Positions 54,369 through 60,343 of a stretch of 60,343 bases of DNA are shown here, in pieces. Below the pieces are notes generated by a model. That model saw nothing but the letters and a program-made list of their open reading frames with translations, made no database searches and was not told the DNA's origin. The stretch is taken from positions 1 through 60,343 of the forward strand of contig NZ_JAQTMS010000029.1 in the NCBI RefSeq assembly GCF_028714215.1, in the 5' to 3' direction. The DNA is from Rhodoferax sp. Lineage in GTDB: Bacteria; Pseudomonadota; Gammaproteobacteria; Burkholderiales; Burkholderiaceae_C. The translations under genes and the position numbers were made by a program. Position 1 is the first letter of the stretch. Each line of letters starts with the position of its first letter.

Positions 54369-55141
54369 ACGTCTTGTTCGGGGGCTGCGGTGTGCTTGAT
54401 AAACAGCTTTGCCGCCAGGATGCCCAACTCATAAAGCAGGACCATTGGAATCAGCAAGGCAACCATGGAGACCGGGTCGGGCGGCGTGACCAGACCGGCC
54501 ACCGCCGCCGCGCCAACCACAAAGTAAGTCCGGAACGACTTCAACTGCGCAATCGTCACGATGCCCATGCGGGCCAGAATAACGACCGCAATGGGCACCT
54601 CGAACGCGACCCCGAACGCGATGAACATGGTGATGACAAAGTCGAGGTAGGCTTCGATGTCGGGGCTGACGGCGACCGACATCGGTGCCATTTTCTGGAT
54701 CGCCGGAAAAGCCTGTCCGAAGACAAAAAAGTAGCAAAACGCGGCACCGGTGTAAAACAGGATGGTGCTGGCCGCCACCAGGGGCAAAACCAGCTTTTTT
54801 TCGTGCTTGTACAAGCCCGGTGCGACAAAGGCCCAGATCTGGTAAAGAATCCAGGGCAGGGACAGCGCCATCGCCGCCAGCACCGAAACCTTGATCGGCA
54901 CCAGAAACGGCGACACCACCCCCACCGCGATCATGCGCGAACCCTCCGGCAAGGCCTTGACCAGCGGCATCGCCAGCAAGTCATAGAGCTTGGAAGGGCC
55001 GGGGTAAAACAGCAACACCGCCAACACACCGGCGATACCGTAGATCGAACGCAAAAGCCGATCCCGCAGCTCGATGAGGTGCTGTACGAAAGGCTGCTCG
55101 GTACCTGCCAGTTCGTCTTCTTTTTGGGTGGGGTCGGTCAT
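54365..55141 (-). CDS. tatC: Sec-independent translocase TatC
   Basis: A 258-residue protein with six membrane helices: FVQHLIELRDRLLRSIYGI (conserved Glu/Arg), LPWILYQIWAFVAPGLYKHEKK and FVITMFIAFGVAFEVPIAVV. TatC is the receptor for twin-arginine signal peptides. It abuts tatB (the tatB stop and the tatC start share a base) and overlaps the dehydratase gene. Confidence 0.95.
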   Translation of the reverse strand: MTDPTQKEDELAGTEQPFVQHLIELRDRLLRSIYGIAGVLAVLLFYPGPSKLYDLLAMPLVKALPEGSRMIAVGVVSPFLVPIKVSVLAAMALSLPWILYQIWAFVAPGLYKHEKKLVLPLVAASTILFYTGAAFCYFFVFGQAFPAIQKMAPMSVAVSPDIEAYLDFVITMFIAFGVAFEVPIAVVILARMGIVTIAQLKSFRTYFVVGAAAVAGLVTPPDPVSMVALLIPMVLLYELGILAAKLFIKHTAAPEQDV

Positions 55142-55605
55142 CAGCTCAGTCTGGTGGGTCGAAACCGGGCCACCCGGGCCGCCCCGGACAAGGCGTTGGT
55201 GCGCACGCCGCTACGGGCCTTGTACCAGCGTGGCGTGGCGCCCTGTTTGACGCGCCACTTCTTCCTGGGGTGTTTGTACTGCGGAAAACTGGGGGCTACG
55301 TCGCTAGCGGGCGTGCTGGACACCATCCCGGTGGTCTCGGCCCAGCTTTTCTCGAAATCGGCGGCGCTGGTCTGAATCGAATTCTCAACATCGCGCGCGG
55401 CGTTTTCAACCGTGTCTTTCATCTTTTTGAGTTCATCGAGCTCCATGGAGCGATTGACCTCATTCTTCACATCGGCCACGTAGCGCCGCGCGCGCCCCAG
55501 CAAAGTCCCCAGGGTCTTGGCCAGACCCGGCAACTTTTCAGGACCCACGACAAGCAGCGCGATGGCGCCCACGATGGCGAGCTTGGTGACCCCGATATCA
55601 ATCAC
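55141..55605 (-). CDS. tatB: Sec-independent translocase TatB
   Basis: A 154-residue protein with a short N-terminal helix ([28 protein letters not shown], with the Glu-Pro hinge), an amphipathic helix and a long helical/basic C-terminal tail. It forms the substrate-binding complex with TatC. It lies between tatA (35 bp upstream) and tatC. Confidence 0.94.
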   Translation of the reverse strand: MIDIGVTKLAIVGAIALLVVGPEKLPGLAKTLGTLLGRARRYVADVKNEVNRSMELDELKKMKDTVENAARDVENSIQTSAADFEKSWAETTGMVSSTPASDVAPSFPQYKHPRKKWRVKQGATPRWYKARSGVRTNALSGAARVARFRPTRLS

Positions 55606-55640
55606 TTACAGGAATCTCTTCGACTCTTCGGCCTGCAGCA

Positions 55641-55883
55641 TCAGGCCTTGGTCTTGGCTTCAACATCAATGGTTTCTTTGGCCGTGCTGGCCGTGGCGCT
55701 GACCTGCTGGACCGGTGCAGCGGCAGGCGCGTCAGCCGGTTTGTCGGCCCCGTCTTTCATGCCGTCCTTGAAACCCTTGACTGCGCCGCCCAGGTCAGAC
55801 CCGATGTTGCGAAGCTTCTTGGTGCCAAAAATCACCACGATGATGACCAGAAAAATAATCAGATGTGTTGTCGAAAGTCCCAT
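55641..55883 (-). CDS. tatA: Sec-independent translocase TatA
   Basis: An 80-residue protein: membrane helix ([21 protein letters not shown]) with the FGTKKL hinge, an amphipathic helix and an Ala/Pro-rich tail. It forms the variable-size pore of the Tat system. First of the tatA-tatB-tatC run. Confidence 0.94.
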   Translation of the reverse strand: MGLSTTHLIIFLVIIVVIFGTKKLRNIGSDLGGAVKGFKDGMKDGADKPADAPAAAPVQQVSATASTAKETIDVEAKTKA

Positions 55884-55923
55884 GGGATTCTCCTAACGAG
55901 TTGCGCCGATTTTAGTCGGCAAA

Positions 55924-56298
55924 TCAGCCCCTAAGCCAGGGACGCGGCCCGCCCATCACGTGAATATGGAGATGTTGCACTTCCTGTCGCCCCTCTGCCC
56001 CGGTATTGCTCAGAATGCGAAAACCCCCTTGCGGGTAGGGGTTGCACCCTTGCTGCAGGGCCAACTCGGGCGCCAGCACCATCATGCGCCCCAGCAATCC
56101 GGCGTGCTCGACCGTGACCTGGGCCATGGACGGAATGTGGCGCTTCGGAATCATCAGAAAATGCACCGGCGCCCACGGGTGAATATCATGGAAAACAAAA
56201 ATTTCCTCGTCCTGATAAACCAGCTTGGACGGGATTTTGCCCGCCACAATCTTGCAAAACAGACAATCCGGGTCGTTCTGAACAGTCGCTTCGGTCAT
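55924..56298 (-). CDS. hinT: HIT-family (HinT-like) nucleotide hydrolase
   Basis: A 124-residue histidine triad protein: CLFCKIVAGKIPSKLVYQDEE (with a CxxC zinc pair), FHDIHPWAPVHFLMIPKRHI, and the triad HLHIHVMGG with catalytic His111/His113. HinT hydrolyses purine nucleoside phosphoramidates. The ATG at 56298 overlaps the upstream stop by ATGA. It is in the usual place between hisE and tatA. Confidence 0.92.
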   Translation of the reverse strand: MTEATVQNDPDCLFCKIVAGKIPSKLVYQDEEIFVFHDIHPWAPVHFLMIPKRHIPSMAQVTVEHAGLLGRMMVLAPELALQQGCNPYPQGGFRILSNTGAEGRQEVQHLHIHVMGGPRPWLRG

Positions 56299-56711
56299 GC
56301 GGCAAACTCCATGGCAAGTCCTTTGTTCATGCGCACCATGCCAGTCACGATGCGGTAAAGAAACCAGATGGAGATTGCACACCAGGCGATCCATCCGGGA
56401 ACAATAAAGAGAAACCATAACGGGACCGTAGCCGCGTACAGCAACGCCGCGATGACAACGGTGCGGATGCGCCAGCGAAAATGCGAAGCGTGCCAAGTGC
56501 CCTCGGCATCGGGGCGTTTGATCATGTCGATGATCAAAGCCGCAAGCAACAGCAGCGGGCCAAACTGCCCGCCCGGAATCAGGGCACCAACCGCCACAAT
56601 CAAATGCAGGATGTAGCTGATGGTGCCGACCGTGTTGAGGGACTGGAGTCTTTGCAGGGTGACTCGGTCCAGGTCGGGATCATTGCCCGGGTTGGAAAAA
56701 TCTTGCGTCAC
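56295..56711 (-). CDS. Conserved membrane protein (DUF4870-like)
   Basis: A 138-residue protein with four hydrophobic segments (about 26-46, 49-63, 85-105, 106-125) and an N-terminal soluble part. The arrangement resembles DUF4870/Tic20-like small membrane proteins found between hisE and the HIT gene in Burkholderiales. Function unknown. It overlaps both neighbours by ATGA. Confidence 0.8.
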   Translation of the reverse strand: MTQDFSNPGNDPDLDRVTLQRLQSLNTVGTISYILHLIVAVGALIPGGQFGPLLLLAALIIDMIKRPDAEGTWHASHFRWRIRTVVIAALLYAATVPLWFLFIVPGWIAWCAISIWFLYRIVTGMVRMNKGLAMEFAA

Positions 56712-57088
56712 GAGGCTTTTCCTTCACGCGCCAGCGCCTTGCGCAAGGCCTTTTCTTCAATCCCGCTGGTGCCGACGCGGCGCTCCAGTTCCGCCACCAC
56801 ATCGGCCGGGCTTAACCCGTAATGGGCCAGCGCAACCATGCAGTGAAACCACAGGTCCGCCACTTCAGACACGATTTTTGTCTTGTCGCCGCCAAAGTCG
56901 GCATCCTTGGCAGCCATCACCACCTCGGTGGCTTCTTCGCCGATTTTTTTCAGGAACGCATCCGGCCCCTTGTGCAACAGGCGCGCCACGTAACTGGCAT
57001 CCGGATCGCCACCGTTTTGCGACAAGCGACTCTCAATCACACGCGCCAAGGCGGCCAGTGAATCGGGGGCAGAAACATGAACAGACAT
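56708..57088 (-). CDS. hisE: Phosphoribosyl-ATP pyrophosphatase
   Basis: A 126-residue MazG-like enzyme, second step of histidine synthesis: [31 protein letters not shown] with the EExxE-type metal motif, and [15 protein letters not shown]. Encoded separately from hisI, as is usual in betaproteobacteria. Confidence 0.94.
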   Translation of the reverse strand: MSVHVSAPDSLAALARVIESRLSQNGGDPDASYVARLLHKGPDAFLKKIGEEATEVVMAAKDADFGGDKTKIVSEVADLWFHCMVALAHYGLSPADVVAELERRVGTSGIEEKALRKALAREGKAS

Positions 57089-57094
57089 AGGCGT

Positions 57095-57484
57095 TTATTT
57101 GTAGATAGTTTGCGGGTCTTTCAAGACCGGTTCGGTGATTTTCCAGGTACCGTTCTGATACACGCTGAAAAAGCAGCTGTGGCGTCCGGTGTGGCAGGCA
57201 ATGCCCGGTGTGTGCCCCATTTGAGTGACTTTGAGCAAGATCACATCGCTATCGCAGTCCAGACGGATTTCATGCACGGTCTGTACATGGCCCGATTCTT
57301 CGCCCTTGAACCACAGCCTGCCACGCGAACGGCTGAAATATACCGCACGGCCGGTTTCCGCCGTTTTTTGCAAGGCTTCGCGGTTCATCCAGGCCAACAT
57401 CAGGACATCGTTGCTGCCCTGCTCCTGTGCGATCACGGGGATCAGGCCCTGTGCGTCCCATTTGATAGCGTCAAGCCACTTCAT
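57095..57484 (-). CDS. hisI: Phosphoribosyl-AMP cyclohydrolase
   Basis: A 129-residue enzyme, third step of histidine synthesis: [49 protein letters not shown] and [10 protein letters not shown] with the zinc cysteines. The ATG at 57484 ([10 protein letters not shown]) gives family length; upstream in-frame starts read through the hisF-hisI gap. Confidence 0.94.
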   Translation of the reverse strand: MKWLDAIKWDAQGLIPVIAQEQGSNDVLMLAWMNREALQKTAETGRAVYFSRSRGRLWFKGEESGHVQTVHEIRLDCDSDVILLKVTQMGHTPGIACHTGRHSCFFSVYQNGTWKITEPVLKDPQTIYK

Positions 57485-57551
57485 AAATCCTTGGTCGGTT
57501 GAGGACAGCGTTGTTTCGCTGCGCGAAACTTCGGTCGGTCCGGCAAATTGC

Positions 57552-58370
57552 TTACATTCTGACCGGAATGCCACGCTGGGCCATTCTGGCTTTGGCCTGA
57601 GCGATGGTGAATTCGCCGTAATGAAAGATGCTGGCCGCCAGCACTGCATCGGCACCACCGAGCTGGATGCCGTCGGCCAGATGGTCCAGTGTACCGACGC
57701 CGCCGGAAGCGATCACGGGCACGCTGACAGCGTCGCTGACGGCCCGTGTCAGCGCCAGATCAAAACCCGCCTTGGTGCCATCGCGGTCCATGCTGGTGAG
57801 CAAAATCTCACCGGCGCCGCGCTGCGCCATCTCGGTGGCCCAAGCGACCGCGTCGCGGCCGGTGTTGTGGCGCCCGCCGTGGCTGTATACGTCCCAGCCT
57901 GGGCCTATTGGCAGCCCCTGGGCATCGAGGCGCAGGGCATCGGCTTCGGTACGCCGTTTGGCGTCGATCGCCAGCACAATGCACTGGGCACCGTATTTGG
58001 CCGACGCATCCGCAATCACCTGCGGGTTGGCCAGTGCCGCGGAGTTGAAGCTGGTCTTGTCGGCGCCGGCATTGAGCAGGCGGCGCACATCGTCCACCGT
58101 GCGCACGCCGCCACCGACGGTGAGCGGTATGAACACCTGGGAGGCCACTGCCTCAATGATGTGCAGGATCAGATCGCGCGCGTCGCTGGTGGCGGTGATG
58201 TCGAGAAAAGTAAGCTCATCGGCACCCTGCTCGTTGTAGCGCGCGGCAATCTCCACCGGATCGCCAGCGTCGCGCAGCTCGACAAAGTTGACCCCCTTGA
58301 CGACACGCCCACCGGTAACATCCAGGCACGGAATGATGCGTTTAGCGAGCACTATTGATGCTTCCGACAT
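57552..58370 (-). CDS. hisF: Imidazole glycerol phosphate synthase, cyclase subunit
   Basis: A 272-residue TIM barrel: [20 protein letters not shown] (catalytic Asp17), [28 protein letters not shown] (second catalytic Asp) and [12 protein letters not shown]. It forms a complex with HisH. The short extra loop around [22 protein letters not shown] is a common variant. Confidence 0.96.
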   Translation of the reverse strand: MSEASIVLAKRIIPCLDVTGGRVVKGVNFVELRDAGDPVEIAARYNEQGADELTFLDITATSDARDLILHIIEAVASQVFIPLTVGGGVRTVDDVRRLLNAGADKTSFNSAALANPQVIADASAKYGAQCIVLAIDAKRRTEADALRLDAQGLPIGPGWDVYSHGGRHNTGRDAVAWATEMAQRGAGEILLTSMDRDGTKAGFDLALTRAVSDAVSVPVIASGGVGTLDHLADGIQLGGADAVLAASIFHYGEFTIAQAKARMAQRGIPVRM

Positions 58371-58404
58371 TCACGACACATTGCACAGGAACGGATGCGG
58401 CTTT

Positions 58405-58458
58405 GTCATTGCGGGCCTGACCCGCAATCCATGGATGCCGGATCAAGTCCGGCATGAC
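58405..58458 (-). repeat. 54-bp palindromic element, full copy 8
   Basis: A complete element (GCGGG arm first) in the hisA-hisF intergenic gap, 34 bp upstream of hisF. It could form a strong hairpin inside the his transcript. Confidence 0.9.
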
Positions 58459-58505
58459 AGCGTGTCCCGTTGTGCACGTCATGATTTATGAAAATCTCAA
58501 TGAAT

Positions 58506-59246
58506 TCAGCCGTTAAGCTCGTCGGCCCGCCGTTGCGCGGCGGCGAAGTCGAGATCACCGGAATAGATGGCACGGCCACAGATGACGCCTTCGATCCCTT
58601 CGTCTTCGACATCGCACAAGGCTTCGATGTCGGCGATGTTGGACAGGCCGCCGGACGCAATCACCGGGATGCTCAAGGCCTGGGCCAGCTTGACCGTGGC
58701 TTCGACATTGATGCCGCTGAGCATGCCATCACGCCCGATGTCGGTATAGATGATGGATTCGACACCAAAATCCTCGAACTTTTTGCCCAGATCGACCACG
58801 TCGTGGCGCGTCAGCTTGCTCCAGCCGTCGGTGGCCACTTTGCCGTCACGCGCGTCCAGGCCGACAATGATGTGACCGCCAAAAGCGGTACAGGCATCCT
58901 GCAAAAAACCGGGGTTCCTGATGGCCGCCGTGCCTATGATGACGTAGCGCAAACCGGCATCCAGGTAACGCTCGATGACGTCCAGATCACGGATGCCGCC
59001 GCCGAGTTGCACGTCCACCGCGCTGCCGACTTCCTTGAGAATCCTGCGAATCGCTTTCTCGTTTTTCGGATGACCCGCAAACGCACCATTCAGGTCCACC
59101 AGGTGCAGGCGGCGCGCACCTTTGGCTACCCAGTTGCTGGCCATCAGGACCGGATCTTCGCCAAAGGTGGTGGATTGGTCCATGTCGCCTTGCTTGAGGC
59201 GGACACAGTTACCGTCTTTGAGGTCAATTGCAGGAATTAAAAGCAT
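58506..59246 (-). CDS. hisA: Phosphoribosylformimino-5-aminoimidazole carboxamide ribotide isomerase
   Basis: A 246-residue TIM barrel homologous to His[17 protein letters not shown] (Asp8), [27 protein letters not shown] (second catalytic Asp) and [12 protein letters not shown]. Fourth step of histidine synthesis. Confidence 0.96.
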   Translation of the reverse strand: MLLIPAIDLKDGNCVRLKQGDMDQSTTFGEDPVLMASNWVAKGARRLHLVDLNGAFAGHPKNEKAIRRILKEVGSAVDVQLGGGIRDLDVIERYLDAGLRYVIIGTAAIRNPGFLQDACTAFGGHIIVGLDARDGKVATDGWSKLTRHDVVDLGKKFEDFGVESIIYTDIGRDGMLSGINVEATVKLAQALSIPVIASGGLSNIADIEALCDVEDEGIEGVICGRAIYSGDLDFAAAQRRADELNG

Positions 59247-59304
59247 GATGCTTCAGAGTTGATGAGGAAGAGTTGCGGCGAGAAGCTCAGGGCGAGCGAA
59301 GACT

Positions 59305-59988
59305 TCATGGATTCCAGTGAAGGAAATTCCGGTACAGAGACAGACCGTGATCGGCACTTTTTTCGGGATGGAATTGGGTGGCGAAAATATTATCACGCGC
59401 AATTGCCGAGCAGAAGCGATGACCGTAGTCAGTCTCGCCCACGCTGTGGCGCGCATCCGACGGTTGTGCGTAAAAACTGTGCACAAAATAGAAATAGCTG
59501 CCATCGGGCACCTCGCCCCATACCGGATGCGGCGCTCCGCCGTGGTTGTTGCGATAGACCTGGTTCCAGCCCATTTGCGGCACTTTATAGCGGCTGCCAT
59601 CCGGTTGCAACCGACCAATCAAGTCGAACTTCAGCACTTCACCGTGGATCAAGCCCAAGCCTGGGGTGTTGCCCTCGGCACTATGGTCCAACAGCATTTG
59701 CATGCCGACGCAGACCCCGAACAGGGGCTTGCTGGCGGCCGCTTCGAGCACCGATGCCTGCAAACCCGATTCACGCAATTCGCGCATGCAGTCGGGCATG
59801 GCCCCCTGCCCCGGCAGCACTAGGCGCTCACAAGCCCGTACCTGCTCCGGGTCGGCGGTAATCAGCACCTGGTAGCCACTGCCTGCGGCAGCGGCTTGCA
59901 CCGCCTGCGACACCGAGCGCAAATTGCCCATGCCGTAGTCAACCACGGCAACGGTCTTCTTGCTGACGCTATTCACTGCTGAATTCAT
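59305..59988 (-). CDS. hisH: Imidazole glycerol phosphate synthase, glutamine amidotransferase subunit
   Basis: A 227-residue class-I glutamine amidotransferase: [26 protein letters not shown], nucleophile Cys93 in [11 protein letters not shown], and the His-x-Glu pair in [12 protein letters not shown]. It supplies ammonia to HisF. ATG at 59988 preferred; a TTG four codons upstream is the alternative. Confidence 0.95.
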   Translation of the reverse strand: MNSAVNSVSKKTVAVVDYGMGNLRSVSQAVQAAAAGSGYQVLITADPEQVRACERLVLPGQGAMPDCMRELRESGLQASVLEAAASKPLFGVCVGMQMLLDHSAEGNTPGLGLIHGEVLKFDLIGRLQPDGSRYKVPQMGWNQVYRNNHGGAPHPVWGEVPDGSYFYFVHSFYAQPSDARHSVGETDYGHRFCSAIARDNIFATQFHPEKSADHGLSLYRNFLHWNP

Positions 59989-60011
59989 AGCTGCTTGCAA
60001 TATCGACTGGA

Positions 60012-60343
60012 CTAGAGCGTGCCCTTGGTCGATGGAATGGTCCCGGCGGCGCGGGGATCCTGCGCCAGGGCCGCCCGCAAGGCACGGGCAAAGGCCTTGA
60101 ACACGGTCTCGGCCTGGTGGTGGGCGTTCTCGCCGCGCAAGTTGTCGATGTGCAGCGTGACAAAAGCGTGGTTCACAAAGCCCTGAAAAAACTCATGCGC
60201 AAGCTGACTGTCAAAAGTGCCTATCATGCCGCTCTTGAAGGGCACGTTCATGATCAGACCGGGGCGTCCAGACAAGTCAATGACAACGCGCGAGAGCGCT
60301 TCGTCCAGCGGCACGTAGGCGTGACCATAGCGACAAATGCCTT
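60012..60343 (-). CDS. hisB: Imidazoleglycerol-phosphate dehydratase (C-terminal part, cut by window edge)
   Basis: The final 110 residues of His[42 protein letters not shown] and [19 protein letters not shown] (metal-binding His/Glu), ending TIPSTKGTL. The 5' part continues beyond base 60343. Sixth pathway step; next gene upstream of hisH. Confidence 0.94.
   Translation of the reverse strand, partial: GICRYGHAYVPLDEALSRVVIDLSGRPGLIMNVPFKSGMIGTFDSQLAHEFFQGFVNHAFVTLHIDNLRGENAHHQAETVFKAFARALRAALAQDPRAAGTIPSTKGTL

Overview
The window looks like a chromosomal segment of a betaproteobacterium, probably Burkholderiales/Comamonadaceae (Rhodoferax- or Polaromonas-like). This is inferred from gene content and order: AlaLys-rich histone H1-like protein, nrdB-nrdA, ampD, pilR-pilS, a small PP0621-type protein, a CcsA/YpjD-type membrane protein divergent from ffh, and at the other end tatC-tatB-tatA, a HIT protein, hisE, hisI, hisF, hisA, hisH and hisB. 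No rRNA, tRNA or CRISPR array was found.

Layout. (1) 1-11.2 kb: minus-strand housekeeping genes. A pair of NrdR-type boxes 31 bp apart precedes nrdA. ffh is on the plus strand. (2) 11.2-15.4 kb: a small GIY-YIG nuclease gene bracketed by ~79-bp direct repeats that contain a 54-bp palindromic element, then miaB and a YjbH-like outer-membrane protein gene. (3) 15.6-22.4 kb: a Thr-rich lipoprotein gene, and divergently a capsule/EPS export operon (small His-rich membrane protein, wzb, wza, wzc, wecA-like transferase, rfaH). (4) 22.5-46.5 kb: the variable sugar locus. Its leader carries a good match to the RfaH ops element, followed by an EPS-associated MarR-type regulator. Next comes a tviB/wbpP/wbpB/wbpD/wbpE set for N-acetylated (di)amino-uronic acids, then wzx, an acyltransferase, a nonulosonic-acid block (neuC-, neuB-, ptmE- and neuA-like), wecB/wbpI, glycosyltransferases, wzy, a LegC-type aminotransferase, a 4,6-dehydratase and a PglC-type initiating transferase. 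(5) 46.5-52.4 kb: a patchwork of duplicated vanZ genes, intact and decayed toxin-antitoxin modules, galE and a YdcF-type gene. (6) 52.5-60.3 kb: a FlaA1/CapD-type dehydratase gene, the tat genes and the his cluster, all on the minus strand.

The polysaccharide genes make sense together. RfaH encoded at the end of the export operon could act at the ops site of the next operon. The enzymes make UDP-linked amino-uronic acids and a CMP-activated nonulosonate. PglC-like and WecA-like enzymes start the lipid-linked unit, Wzx flips it, Wzy polymerises it, and Wza-Wzb-Wzc (perhaps with YjbH) exports it. Base composition is a mosaic: about 29.5-31.0 kb and 35.3-43.4 kb are AT-rich, while 31.0-35.3 kb and the flanks are GC-rich, which suggests several recombination events.

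The most unusual features are: (a) a family of 54-55-bp palindromic elements (8 full and 6 half copies), two of which sit inside the wbpP-like epimerase gene and one inside the ydcF-like gene without breaking the frame; (b) the GIY-YIG gene flanked by the same element; (c) a PIN-domain toxin fused in frame to the WbpE-type aminotransferase, with its antitoxin gene just upstream; and (d) the RfaH/ops pair.
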